A stretch of 64,000 bases of DNA from positions 87,959-151,958 of the forward strand of contig NZ_FWER01000007.1 in NCBI RefSeq assembly GCF_900169785.1, in the 5' to 3' direction. Every line of letters begins with the position of its first letter. Positions within the stretch are counted from its first letter, which is position 1. This DNA is from Rhizobium sullae. GTDB taxonomy: Bacteria > Pseudomonadota > Alphaproteobacteria > Rhizobiales > Rhizobiaceae. Below, in pieces: positions 54,435-62,752 of this stretch. A model generated the notes under the pieces. It did no database searches. It saw only the letters and a program-made list of their open reading frames with translations, and was not told the DNA's origin. A program made the position numbers and the translations under genes.

Positions 54435-55229
54435 TCAGCCGGCGAGATAGCGGGCTGCTGGTTTGTTGGTAGACAGATTTCCGGCCATGGCCTGCCGGGC
54501 GGCTTCGTAGACATCCCACTGCGCGACATCATGCAGGCTGGGTATGGTGACGAATTCTTTGCGGGAAAGCCCCAGGAGCGCCGCATCGACCAGGGCATCG
54601 GCCGGCATGACGATTTCCTCGGGCAGGTGCGCGACAGGCAGACCGGCGGCGTCCCAGAAGTCGGTGGCGGTCGCTCCGGGAAGGACGACCTGAACGTGGA
54701 CATTGCTACCCTCGAGCTCCTGCCGGAGGCTCTGGCTGAAGGCGAGGACGAACGCCTTGCTGCCGCCATAGACGCCGTTCAGCCTTTCGGGCGTGATCGC
54801 CACGATCGATGCGATATTGACGATCGTTCCCCGGCCGCGTGCAACGAAACCGGGGACGGCGGCATAGGTCAGCCGCGTTAGCGCCTCGACATTGAGTGCG
54901 ATCATCGCGCTCATCGCATTGGCGTCGGATTGAAGCAACGGCGCGGTCGCTCCCACGCCTGCATTGTTGATCAGTACGGTGATCTCGGCGTTGTCGGCAA
55001 TCAGGCTGGCGACGCGGTTGACGTCATCGGCGAATGTCAGGTCGGCAGTGACGGTCTCGATGATGCGGCCTGTCTGCTCGCGGATCGGACGCGCGATCCG
55101 CTCCAACCGCTCGGCATTTCGTGCGACGAGCACCAGGTCATAGCCCTGACGGGCAAGGCGATCGGCATAGAGGGCGCCGATGCCGCTCGAGGCCCCGGTA
55201 ATGACGGCCGTTCCCAATGTCTCAGGCAT
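54435..55229 (-). CDS. Short-chain dehydrogenase/reductase
   Basis: A 264-residue classical SDR. It has the NAD(P) loop TGASSGIG (11-18), NNAG (88-91), Asn113, Ser141 and the catalytic Y154-x3-K158. The cofactor-discriminating region VARNAERL suggests NADP(H). The substrate is unknown. The start at 55229 follows GGAAATGCC. A frameshifted, degenerate paralogue (55360-56138) stands immediately upstream on the same strand. Confidence 0.88.
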   Translation of the reverse strand: MPETLGTAVITGASSGIGALYADRLARQGYDLVLVARNAERLERIARPIREQTGRIIETVTADLTFADDVNRVASLIADNAEITVLINNAGVGATAPLLQSDANAMSAMIALNVEALTRLTYAAVPGFVARGRGTIVNIASIVAITPERLNGVYGGSKAFVLAFSQSLRQELEGSNVHVQVVLPGATATDFWDAAGLPVAHLPEEIVMPADALVDAALLGLSRKEFVTIPSLHDVAQWDVYEAARQAMAGNLSTNKPAARYLAG

Positions 55230-55359
55230 GGCATTTCCTTTCGGGTTTTGATGGACGCCGCCCGGACCAATGTGGTTGTGGGCAGCGATGACGGGAATAT
55301 GAGCTTGGGAAAAGTTGACCGGTAGTGAGCGAAAACGAGAGTGAGCCTCTCGTTTTCGA

Positions 55360-56138
55360 TCAGCCACGCTTCAGGTAGCGAGAAGCCGGATCGCTATTGA
55401 CGAGGCCGGAAAGCAGTGCGTTGCGGGCGCTTTTGTACCGCGTCCATTCCCCCGTCTCGGCGAGCGAGGGGATGGTGATTGGCTCGCGAAGATCGAACCC
55501 GACCATCGCGGCGTCGACGAAATCCTGCGGCGACATCATGCTAGGCAGAGGTTCGGGCGGACAATCCCATGGCAAATATCGGTCCGTGTGGCAGCAGCGA
55601 TGACGAGTTGGACATAGACGTTGTCATGTATCAGCTCGACTTGCATCGTTCGGGTCAGGGCGATGACGAAGGCTCTGGTGGCGCCATTGGCACCTGCGGA
55701 AATCTCGGGAGCCAGACCAGCCGCCGATGCAACATTCACGACCGCGCCCTCACGGCGCTGAGCTAGCCTTCGGGCTGCAGCGGTCGCCAATCGTGTACAG
55801 GCCGTGATGTTGGTATCAAGCAGCCGATCAAGACTCGACATGCGTCCATGAGCGAGCGGCCGGTCCGTCGGCAGCTCCAGATTGTTGATAAGGAGATCGA
55901 GCTCAGCGAGCTCGGCCTCGACATCTTTCAGATCACCTTCCCGTGTCAGATCGGCGACGCGCACCTCGATCACCGCATCGGTTTCGCTTCGAAGGACGCG
56001 CGCGAGCGCGCCCGGGCGTTCGGCACGATGTGCAAGCAGCACGAGATCATACCCGCGGCGTGCCAGGCGATCGGCGTAGACCAGGCCAATCGCACAGGAT
56101 GCGTCAGTGTTGAGAGCTTTGGGGCGCGGTCGCGACAT
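55360..56138 (-). pseudogene. Decayed SDR paralogue (frameshift, lost catalytic residues)
   Basis: From 56138 to about 55575 one frame aligns along its length with the adjacent intact SDR (YADRLARRGYDLVLLAHRAER; DLLINN; VVNVASAAGLAPE). The final 70 residues (SPQDFVDAAMVGFDLREPITIPSLAETGEWTRYKSARNAL) continue in another frame from 55575 to 55360, so a frameshift lies near 55560. The cofactor loop reads TDASCAIG instead of TGASSGIG, and the catalytic Tyr and Lys correspond to Asn and Arg. It is not expected to be an active enzyme. Confidence 0.8.
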
Positions 56139-56322
56139 GACGGTTGTCCTTTCGCGATCGGTATAACGGTTTCCTCGCCATTGATAACTTACCGGATTCA
56201 AGAGGCTGCCTCTCAGGTTTCCCCGCTACCGCCGGTGCCGACGTTGCGCGATCTTCGAAGCCACAATCCGGGATCGTAACCGCTGAGCCGATCCCCATTT
56301 CACCTCGAACCGGGAGACCGAC

Positions 56323-56544
56323 ATGGACACGCATTTCAAACGCAAGATCGCCTTCGCCTTGTCGATGGGTATCGTAACGACAGGGTTGATCTCTTTCACA
56401 TTGCTCGCGCTCAATCTGGGCTTCTCAAGGGGGTTCGTCCTGACATGGCTCCGCTCGTGGAGCATCGCCTACCTCATCGTTGTCCCCGCCATCCTGCTGG
56501 TCGGCCCGCGCCTTCAGGCGCAGGTCGACCGCGTTGTCCGTTGA
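56323..56544 (+). CDS. DUF2798 family small membrane protein
   Basis: A 73-residue protein with two membrane helices (about 9-32 and 45-64). The pattern KIAFALSMGIVTTGLISF and WLRSWSIAYLIVVPAILLVGPRL fits DUF2798. Function unknown. It has a GGGAGACCGAC upstream RBS and is followed 24 bases later by the hydrolase gene on the same strand, so the two may be co-transcribed. Confidence 0.78.
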   Translation: MDTHFKRKIAFALSMGIVTTGLISFTLLALNLGFSRGFVLTWLRSWSIAYLIVVPAILLVGPRLQAQVDRVVR

Positions 56545-56568
56545 CGCGACGAAGCTGGAGCTACTGAC

Positions 56569-57522
56569 ATGACAATGGCCACCCTTCGACGGCTGTTTGC
56601 CGCGGCAGCGATGATTTCCTCTATCGCGACCGTAACACATGCCGAGGACCGCTCGCATCAACCGAGGGCGAATATCAGCTTCATTCAGATCGACAACGAC
56701 ATCACACTGAGAAGGTCGGTCGTGCATAGTCTCGACCCGAAGGGGACCGTCCTCTTCCTGCATGGCTTCCCGGAAACGATGTATGCCTGGAAGGAAGTAT
56801 CCCTGGCTCTCGCCGACGATTACGAGGTCCACGCATTCGATTGGCCCGGCTTCGGGCTCTCGTCGCGGCCGACCACGGACCGCTTTTCTTATGCGCCGAT
56901 GGATTATGCGCGTGTGCTTGACGCCTACATCGCGAAGGCTCACATCGACCGGTCCAAGCTTACGATCTATGCCACCGACATCGGCGCCCTGCCGGCGCTG
57001 CTGCTGGGCTTGGAGAAGCCCGACATTGCACGAACCATTATCGTCGGCGACTTCGCGCCCTTCGATCGGCCGCATTACATGTATGAGAGCCTGCAGAAGC
57101 TGAAGGATAGGCGGTCAGCGGCTCAGGCACGGGAACAGCTCAACAAAAACCGCGCGGACATTCTCGAGAACGCCTTCAGGAGAGGGCTAGCGAAGGAGGT
57201 GCAGTTCGAGCTCTCCGCCCGGTTCAGGAGCGACATGGCGCGTGGCTGGTCCTATGGCACGCTGACGACGGCTGACGCCTTTGCGAGCTATTACACGCAT
57301 TTCACCAGGGACCAGCAGTATTTCGAAGCCAATCTGGACAAGCTAAGGACTCCTGTAAAGGTGGTATGGGGCGAGAAGGATCTCTACATCAAGAAGGAAA
57401 TGGGGGTAGAACTCGCCGAACGGCTCAGGGCCGAACTTTCAATTCTCCCTGACACTGGCCATTACCCTCATCTCCAGAAGCCGGAGAGGACGGTCGAGGA
57501 AGTGCGCGCTTCATTCCGGTGA
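56569..57522 (+). CDS. Exported alpha/beta hydrolase (dehalogenase/epoxide hydrolase-like)
   Basis: A 317-residue protein with a probable signal peptide ending near THAEDR. The hydrolase fold is clear: oxyanion loop HGFPETMYAWKEV (65-77), then AFDWPGFGLSSRP, nucleophile elbow ATDIGALP with D137, an acid in WGEKDLYIKKE and the catalytic His in DTGHYPHLQKPE. An Asp nucleophile is typical of epoxide hydrolases and haloalkane dehalogenases rather than esterases. The natural substrate is unknown. The 3' end overlaps the convergent LysR gene by 12 bases. Confidence 0.82.
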   Translation: MTMATLRRLFAAAAMISSIATVTHAEDRSHQPRANISFIQIDNDITLRRSVVHSLDPKGTVLFLHGFPETMYAWKEVSLALADDYEVHAFDWPGFGLSSRPTTDRFSYAPMDYARVLDAYIAKAHIDRSKLTIYATDIGALPALLLGLEKPDIARTIIVGDFAPFDRPHYMYESLQKLKDRRSAAQAREQLNKNRADILENAFRRGLAKEVQFELSARFRSDMARGWSYGTLTTADAFASYYTHFTRDQQYFEANLDKLRTPVKVVWGEKDLYIKKEMGVELAERLRAELSILPDTGHYPHLQKPERTVEEVRASFR

Positions 57523-58425
57523 CGGTGGATCGCAATAATTGCTGCAAGCCGCGCGAAGCCGGGGGAGCATCCAATCGATGAAGGCACGCACTTTGAGAGC
57601 GAGTAGCCCCTGACGCGAATAGACGATGTGGATCGGCTTGGGCCTACCGCCGTAGTCCTTCAAGATCTGCACGAGCGCGCCCGAGGACACTTCCTCCGGA
57701 ACCTGGTAGTCGAAGAGGCGGGCGATCCCGGCTCCATTTCGCGCGGCTGCGACGCAATTGGCCGCCGTGTTGACCTCGATCCGGCTGCGTGGCATCGCCT
57801 CGACAGACTTCCCGTCGATCTCGAAACTCCAGAAGAACGACCGGTTATGGAACATGATTCCGTCGTGATTGGTGAGCTCGGTGGGATGTTGGGGAACGCT
57901 ATGCCGTTCCAGATAGGCCGGGCTTGCGCAGGTCAACAGGCGGAACTCGCCGGCCTTGACGGCGTAGAGCGAACTGTCGACCAACTCACCAAGTCGGATG
58001 GCGACGTCGACCTGCTCGTTGGCGAGATGAACAGAACGGTCGAGGGACAGGAGGTTCAAAGTCACCTCCGGATGCTCGTTCATGAAGTCGAGTGCGATCG
58101 GCAGAACGTACCGGTGGCCAAACTCGATCGGCATCGTGATGGTGAGCAGTCCCCGCGGCGTTTGATATTCGCCTGAGGCCCTGCGTTCGACCTCCTCCAG
58201 ATCGGCGATGATTTTGCGCGCCGCATCGACATAGTCGCGACCGGCGTCGGTAAGCTGCAGGTTGCGGCTTGTTCGGATGATGAGGTTTGCGCCGAGATAT
58301 CGCTCCAGATCGGCGACCTTGCGGCTGACACTCGGCAGCGGCGCATTCAGCTTCCGGCTGCCCGCCGACAAGCTCCCGGCGTCAACCACCGCAAGCAGAA
58401 CCCGCATTGCATCAAGCCGATCCAT
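57511..58425 (-). CDS. LysR-type transcriptional regulator
   Basis: A 304-residue regulator: the N-terminal winged helix (1-62, MRVLLAVVDAGSLSAGSRKL...PSVSRKVADLE) and a substrate-binding effector domain (from about 90, GLLTITMPIEFGHRYVLP). It is divergent from the DMT transporter at 58689 with 263 bases between, the usual arrangement for a LysR regulator and its target. It is convergent with the hydrolase (12-base overlap), so that gene is less likely a direct target. Confidence 0.88.
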   Translation of the reverse strand: MDRLDAMRVLLAVVDAGSLSAGSRKLNAPLPSVSRKVADLERYLGANLIIRTSRNLQLTDAGRDYVDAARKIIADLEEVERRASGEYQTPRGLLTITMPIEFGHRYVLPIALDFMNEHPEVTLNLLSLDRSVHLANEQVDVAIRLGELVDSSLYAVKAGEFRLLTCASPAYLERHSVPQHPTELTNHDGIMFHNRSFFWSFEIDGKSVEAMPRSRIEVNTAANCVAAARNGAGIARLFDYQVPEEVSSGALVQILKDYGGRPKPIHIVYSRQGLLALKVRAFIDWMLPRLRAACSNYCDPPSPE

Positions 58426-58688
58426 AACGTCCCGACGATTAGAAACCTCGATGTTGAGGATATGAGAAATCGGTTCTGCTGAATAGGCCGCACAGTCGTC
58501 TGCGTGAATCGTATCCCGATCATGGTCCGATGGGTGCGTATCGAGAGGGTGGTTCTCATTTTCGCTGGGTACCAGCCACGGCTCGCGGCCGGTAAATTTT
58601 AGTCATTCGACAGAGGGTTTCGCTTGATTGCTAACCAAAGCTGTCAGCGTTACCGCAATCAAATTTCCAGTGACGCAGTCTCAAAGGG

Positions 58689-59666
58689 ATGACCACTATG
58701 AACAGGGTCTTTTATGTTGGCGTGTCAGCCGCTCTCTTTGCGGCCTTTGCCTTTTCGCTCAACTTCGTTGTGCCCTTCATCATCGGTGACTATTCCACCT
58801 TTGATTTTGCCCTAGTCCGTCACGTTGTTTCTGCGCTCGTCGGGCTTTACATCCTGTTTTCCGAGAAGCGCGTCATGCGCCACCTCACGCTTCGAAACTG
58901 CCTGCAAGCTATCTGGCTCGCCTTTGTCGGATATGTCGGCTACTTCCTGACGGTGACGGGAGCGGCCATCTTTGCCGGCCCAGTCATCGCTCCCGCCTTT
59001 CTAGGTCTGGTTCCGATCGTATTGATGGTCATCGGTAATCAGCGTCAGGGATCAATGCCATGGCGATTCCTTATGATGCCTTTGGCGCTGGTGCTGGTCG
59101 GCCTCGTTCTCGTCAATGGCCCGGCATTCACGACCGAAGGATTGAACTCTGTCCAATCGTTGTGGATTGGCGTGCCGTTATCGCTCGCTGCCGTGGGACT
59201 TTGGGTCTGGTTCGCCCTTGCCAATCAGGCTGCACTCGCCGCCCGACCAGAAATGCCCTCCGGTGTGTGGTCAGCGCTGATACTAGTCGGAGGCGGCGTC
59301 TTGATGCTGGCGTTTTATCCTGTCGGTGCCGCGATGGACCTCTTCCAGCTTCCAACATTGGGATTCGGCTGGAGTGCCGCCGGCAGCCTATATGTTTGGG
59401 GTGTGTCCCTCGCGCTGCTGGCAACCGTAGGCGGCGCTTGGGCCTGGAACGTTGCATCACGGAGCCTGCCGGTTGCCTTGGCCGCGCAATTGATCATCTC
59501 GGAAACAGCCTTCGGTGTTATCGGAGGACTTGTCGCACATACCCGCTGGCCAACCCCCATCGAAGTGGCTGGGGTGGTTGTCCTGATCGCCGGCGTTGTT
59601 CTGTCAGTGCGGATTTTCTACGATCGCCAATTCGCATCGGGAACGACATTGCTTGCGCAGGAGTGA
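58689..59666 (+). CDS. DMT superfamily (EamA-like) transporter
   Basis: A 325-residue inner-membrane protein with about ten hydrophobic helices, beginning VFYVGVSAALFAAFAFSLNFVVPFI and with the second EamA repeat from about residue 160. Members export amino acids, nucleosides or drugs; substrate unknown. Either the ATG at 58689 or the one at 58698 could be the start. It diverges from the LysR gene, which probably controls it. Gene content changes to mobile elements directly after it. Confidence 0.84.
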   Translation: MTTMNRVFYVGVSAALFAAFAFSLNFVVPFIIGDYSTFDFALVRHVVSALVGLYILFSEKRVMRHLTLRNCLQAIWLAFVGYVGYFLTVTGAAIFAGPVIAPAFLGLVPIVLMVIGNQRQGSMPWRFLMMPLALVLVGLVLVNGPAFTTEGLNSVQSLWIGVPLSLAAVGLWVWFALANQAALAARPEMPSGVWSALILVGGGVLMLAFYPVGAAMDLFQLPTLGFGWSAAGSLYVWGVSLALLATVGGAWAWNVASRSLPVALAAQLIISETAFGVIGGLVAHTRWPTPIEVAGVVVLIAGVVLSVRIFYDRQFASGTTLLAQE

Positions 59667-60053
59667 CCTGCTGCGCGCCGGATCAATGACAGGCGCTGGC
59701 ATCGGTGATGAAATGACATCCAACGCAGCGCCCGCATTTGCCGCGAAGTCGTCGAGACGCACGCGACATGCTCGGCCCAAGAGATCATCGAAGTTGGTAC
59801 AATCTTCCACGTCCTCAAAACCCGGGGAGAGTGACATTCCAACTTTGCAGAATCAGGACACTTTAACTTTGCGTGGCCGGCGTCACCCTGCCGGTGGATG
59901 GCGGTTATCACGTAGGCTAGGCAATGGTTCGATTCAATGATTAGTGTACAAGCGCCGACACGCCAGTCGGAGCGCATAAGCTGCGCCTCATGGCCGCCAA
60001 CCCCTGATGCGTGGTGTCAACCTAAAGATCGGCGGCGCGACGGGCCCTCTCGC
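59667..60053. other. Intergenic scar: IS-end-like repeats and an SDR C-terminal remnant
   Basis: No intact gene is seen in this 387-base stretch. Bases 59830-59876 contain two related 16-base units (GACATTCCAACTTTGC and GACACTTTAACTTTGC) spaced 24 bases, matching the end-repeats of the ISNCY-type element at 62684-62717. Directly after, 59870-59920 encodes CVAGVTLPVDGGYHVG and a stop, a textbook C-terminus of an SDR enzyme with the rest missing. I read this as an old insertion/deletion scar. Confidence 0.55.
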
Positions 60054-60470
60054 TCAGGACTTTGGCGGCAGCAGCCAGTTTTCAAGGGTCAGGCCAGGCA
60101 CGCGCGCGAACTCGCGCTCGTTGTCGGTGACAAGCGTCGCGCCGATCGCCAGCGCCTGCGCGGCGATCCATGTATCGTTGGCGCCGATCGGTGTCCCCTG
60201 TCGCTCCAGCAGCGCGCGTATCTTTCCGTAATGCCGGGTGGTGTCGTGATCGATCCCAACCAGTAGCAGGCGCTGGGCGAGCGTTGCTAGACGCGCACGA
60301 TTGCGCTCGCCGTATTCGCTCTTCTCCGCGCCGAATTCCAGCTCGCCCAGCACGATCGCCGAAAGGCGGATAGCACTCAGCTCCTCGGATTCCAGCCGCT
60401 GGCGAACTTCCTCGCGCCCTTTCAGAGCCGCGATCACAATGTTTGTGTCGATAAGGTAGAGATCGGACAC
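60054..60470 (-). CDS. vapC: VapC-type PIN-domain toxin
   Basis: A 138-residue PIN ribonuclease, the toxin of a VapBC module. Acidic metal ligands are visible: D8 (LIDTNIV), the Glu in VLGELEFG, the Asp in GANDTWIAAQA and the Asp in LVTDNEREF. It likely cuts a specific RNA (VapC proteins commonly cut initiator tRNA). The start is a GTG at 60470, 3 bases after the antitoxin stop, so the toxin is coupled to and made less than the antitoxin. Confidence 0.9.
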   Translation of the reverse strand: MSDLYLIDTNIVIAALKGREEVRQRLESEELSAIRLSAIVLGELEFGAEKSEYGERNRARLATLAQRLLLVGIDHDTTRHYGKIRALLERQGTPIGANDTWIAAQALAIGATLVTDNEREFARVPGLTLENWLLPPKS

Positions 60471-60473
60471 GAC

Positions 60474-60710
60474 CTAGTCATCCAGAGAGGGCACGTCTTC
60501 GGCCGGCAGATCTTCGTGCGCGACGAGATCAATTTCATTGGCATCGGACCAGAAATCCCGAAAGGCCTCGGCCGCCTTGCGTGGGTAGTCTGGGACCAGC
60601 CGTGCGATCACCTTGCCGTGCCGGGTCACGGCGATTTCCTTGCCGGCTTCTACCTCGGCCAGCAGGGCGGAAAAGTGAGCTTTTGCCTCGACAATAGGGA
60701 CGCTCTTCAT
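60474..60710 (-). CDS. vapB: VapB/Phd-type antitoxin
   Basis: A 78-residue antitoxin. The N-terminal Phd/YefM-type DNA-binding domain (KSVPIVEAKAHFSALLAEVEAGKEIAVTRHGKVIARLVP) is followed by an acidic, flexible toxin-binding tail (SDANEIDLVAHEDLPAEDVPSLDD). The start at 60710 has GGAGG upstream, and that RBS overlaps an alternative ATG at 60722. A palindrome just upstream probably lets the VapBC complex repress its own promoter. Confidence 0.88.
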   Translation of the reverse strand: MKSVPIVEAKAHFSALLAEVEAGKEIAVTRHGKVIARLVPDYPRKAAEAFRDFWSDANEIDLVAHEDLPAEDVPSLDD

Positions 60711-60727
60711 TGTCGCCTCCATAAAAA

Positions 60728-60741
60728 TGACTATATGGTCA
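60728..60741. promoter_or_regulatory. Candidate VapBC autoregulatory operator
   Basis: TGACTATATGGTCA, a 14-bp palindrome with one mismatched pair, 18 bases before the antitoxin ATG and overlapping AT-rich -10-like sequence on the minus strand (TATATT, TATAGT). Toxin-antitoxin promoters commonly carry such sites. Confidence 0.55.
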
Positions 60742-60770
60742 GAATATAGGAGGATGACGCTGCTTGGTCA

Positions 60771-60980
60771 ATGGACTGTCCTCTTCCCCGGCGCCTCCTT
60801 CGGGCCATGCTTCGGAGACGCGCCCGAAAAGCGGTGACTGCCAGCGTAATCGCAGCAACCAGGTCGAGAGTGCCGGCCATGATCATAGGCCTGCAAAAGC
60901 CGATGGACTTGGCTGCGACTGAGCCCAAGCAACTCAGCGGCCCGGATGACCGTCAGGCTGCCTTGGCGAACCTGCGACGC
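60771..60980 (-). pseudogene. Remnant of a transposase N-terminus (ISNCY-like)
   Basis: The minus strand encodes VRQGSLTVIRAAELLGLS and then RSQVHRLLQAYDHG (about 60878-60968), a helix-turn-helix of the kind that opens ISNCY/IS481-type transposases. The frame then degenerates and stops near 60768 with no catalytic core. There is no start codon with an RBS. From 60981 to 61395 I see no gene; a few open frames on both strands have no recognisable content and poor codon use. Confidence 0.55.
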
Positions 60981-61395
60981 CGAACACATAGGGCCTCGGC
61001 CACGATGCACGTCGTCGCTAATCTTGCTTCCCAACGCTGACGTTCGACCAGCATCCCAAGAGGCGACGACTGTCGCATCTCTCTTATGTTCGTTTGCAAG
61101 CTCTTTGGTCGTGATTTTTCCTTTCCGGTTTTGACGACGAAAGCACATGCGCGAAGCTGTTGAACAAAGGAGGAGGCAGGGCATTTAGACGACGGCTGGC
61201 ATACTCTTATGCGCGGGCTGGGTACCGCATTTCCGTGTGTTCGTCTGGGGCTGCTTCTGTCTAACATCGGGCATGGATTTTATCCGCCACATAGACATGA
61301 CGAGGGTTCCCCACCGGAGCCCTGCCTCCATCTTTGTTCAACAGCAGATGTTTTGCTTCTCGACTGTTTGTCGCGTTTTGAACCGACGATAGGCT

Positions 61396-62515
61396 TTAGA
61401 TTTTTGCTGTGGGAGCGACCTCCTGTCCAATCGCCCACAGGAACGCTGCCATTTCCCGGGCAACGGCGGTGACCGCGACGACCTTCGGCTTGCCTGCCGC
61501 CATCAGCTTGCGATAGCGCGCGCAAAGCCGCATCTGACCTTTCCAGGCAATCTCTCGAACCGCTCTTGGCAGGCCATCCAGCCGGGCCTGGATCGCCGGG
61601 CTCACGCGAGCCGGGAAGCGATATGTCCAGGCTCCTTCGACGAGGACCCTTCGCGCGCGCATGTTGCCGGCCTTGGTGATCCCCGCACGCTTGACCCGTT
61701 CGCCGGTTGAGCTTTCCGACGGCACGAGACCGAGATAGGCCATCAACTGACGAGGATTATCAAAGCGTCTGACATCGCCGATTTCGACCACAAAGGTGAC
61801 CGCTGTCATGAACGCAACGCCGCGCATTGCTTGATAGGCGGCCACAACCGGGGCCATCGACCAGGATGCCGCGGTCTCGACCACCAGCTTGGTCAACCTG
61901 TCCAGACGCACGCCGGCATCCTCGATGGCCTGGCAATATTCCGCCAACAGGATGTGGTGGGCGGGATGATCGAAGGCCTGGCGCGCCAGCCATCGGACAT
62001 GAGCGCGCGTCCATGGCGTGCGGCCGGTATAGACCCGGCCATGACGCAACAAGAAAGACTGAAGTTGCTGACGCGCCTGCTTCAGCGCGTCGTTGGCAGC
62101 TTCCCGGGCCCGCACCAGGTCGCGGATCGCCTCATGGCCTTCATCCGGAACCCAGACCGCAGTCAGTTCACCCGCCCGGTGCAGGCGTGCCAGGCTTACG
62201 GCATCGCGGCGGTTGGTCTTCACCCGGTCGCCCGCACGCTTGGGCACCAGCGACGGCGCGACCACCACGCAGTCATGCCCCAATTCGACAATCTGGCGGT
62301 AAAGACCGTAACCGGTCGGGCCGGCCTCATAACAAAAATGAAGCTTGGCTCCACGCTTGGAAAGCTTGGCGACCATCGACGCCACCGACGCCGGCTCCGA
62401 CGAGATATCGCCGAAAAACCGCACCTCGCCGTTGCGCCCGCCATCGGCAACCGCCACCGAAATCTTCAGCTTCGACGTATCCAAGCCGATGAAAAGTAAC
62501 GCTATTCTCTTTCAT
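61396..62515 (-). pseudogene. IS110-family transposase with an N-terminal frameshift
   Basis: A DEDD-type recombinase. The body in the main frame (62484 to 61396) has GLDTSKLKISVAVAD with the first catalytic Asp, CYEAGPTGYGLYR with the Glu, VKTNRRDAVSLARL with the Asp pair, and the C-terminal Transposase_20 domain containing the putative serine region (GLVPSESSTGERVKRAGITKAGN). The natural start would be the ATG at 62515 (MKENSVTF); an extra base at 62491 throws this out of frame with the body. TTG at 62484 could be used instead, missing the first strand. Confidence 0.82.
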
Positions 62516-62616
62516 GGTTCGCCCTCGCTAAGCGTGGGGCTCGGCTCCGGCCAATCCAGAGCAACCCCCGATTTCAGCTTACCGCGGGGGCGGGCCACGC
62601 TCACCCCACGAACATA
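62516..62616 (-). ncRNA. Structured leader of the IS110 element: candidate bridge RNA
   Basis: The short noncoding stretch upstream of the transposase folds, on the minus strand, into nested helices: an outer AGCGTGG / CCACGCT pair (62601-62595 with 62537-62531), an inner CCCCCG / CGGGGG hairpin (62590-62585 with 62570-62565) and a CTCTGG / CCGGAG hairpin with one wobble. IS110 elements are known to express a bridge RNA from this position that pairs with donor and target DNA. The structure is seen; identity is inferred. Confidence 0.5.
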
Positions 62617-62633
62617 CGGTCTAACTGGCCTAT

Positions 62634-62752
62634 GTGTCGCATTTCTAAAATGCCGCTACACATCATCATGTGGCGGCAGGGTTGGAATGTCCGTTTGTGT
62701 GCAAAGTAGAAATGTCACTTTGGGCGTCGTCAGCCATTTAGAAATGCGATAC
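62634..62752. repeat. Terminal repeat cluster of an ISNCY-type element
   Basis: Inverted pair GTGTCGCATTTCTAAAATG (62634-62652) and CATTTAGAAATGCGATAC (62735-62752); a 10-bp hairpin TGCCGCTACA / TGTGGCGGCA (62651-62660 with 62671-62680); and two related direct units, GGAATGTCC (62684-62692) and GCAAAGTAGAAATGTCAC (62701-62718). Such subterminal repeats are typical transposase-binding sites. The remaining bases to 62875 hold no gene. Confidence 0.6.

Larger units (their letters stand above)
61396..62633 (-). mobile_element. IS110-family insertion sequence
   Basis: Consists of the transposase and the structured leader; IS110 elements lack long terminal inverted repeats, so the exact ends cannot be set from one copy. 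The upstream end appears to abut the terminal repeats of the neighbouring ISNCY-type element (62634). The downstream end lies somewhere in 61150-61395. Confidence 0.7.

Noticed and set aside
59596..59940. Plus-strand open frame after the DMT transporter
   Set aside because: Starts inside the transporter and runs across the IS-end scar; composition is Ser/Arg-rich without protein-like pattern.
60771..61040. Plus-strand open frame next to vapB
   Set aside because: Antisense to the transposase remnant; no RBS and no recognisable content.
61827..62499. Plus-strand open frames opposite the IS110 transposase
   Set aside because: They mirror the transposase and have no domain, start context or homologous look.
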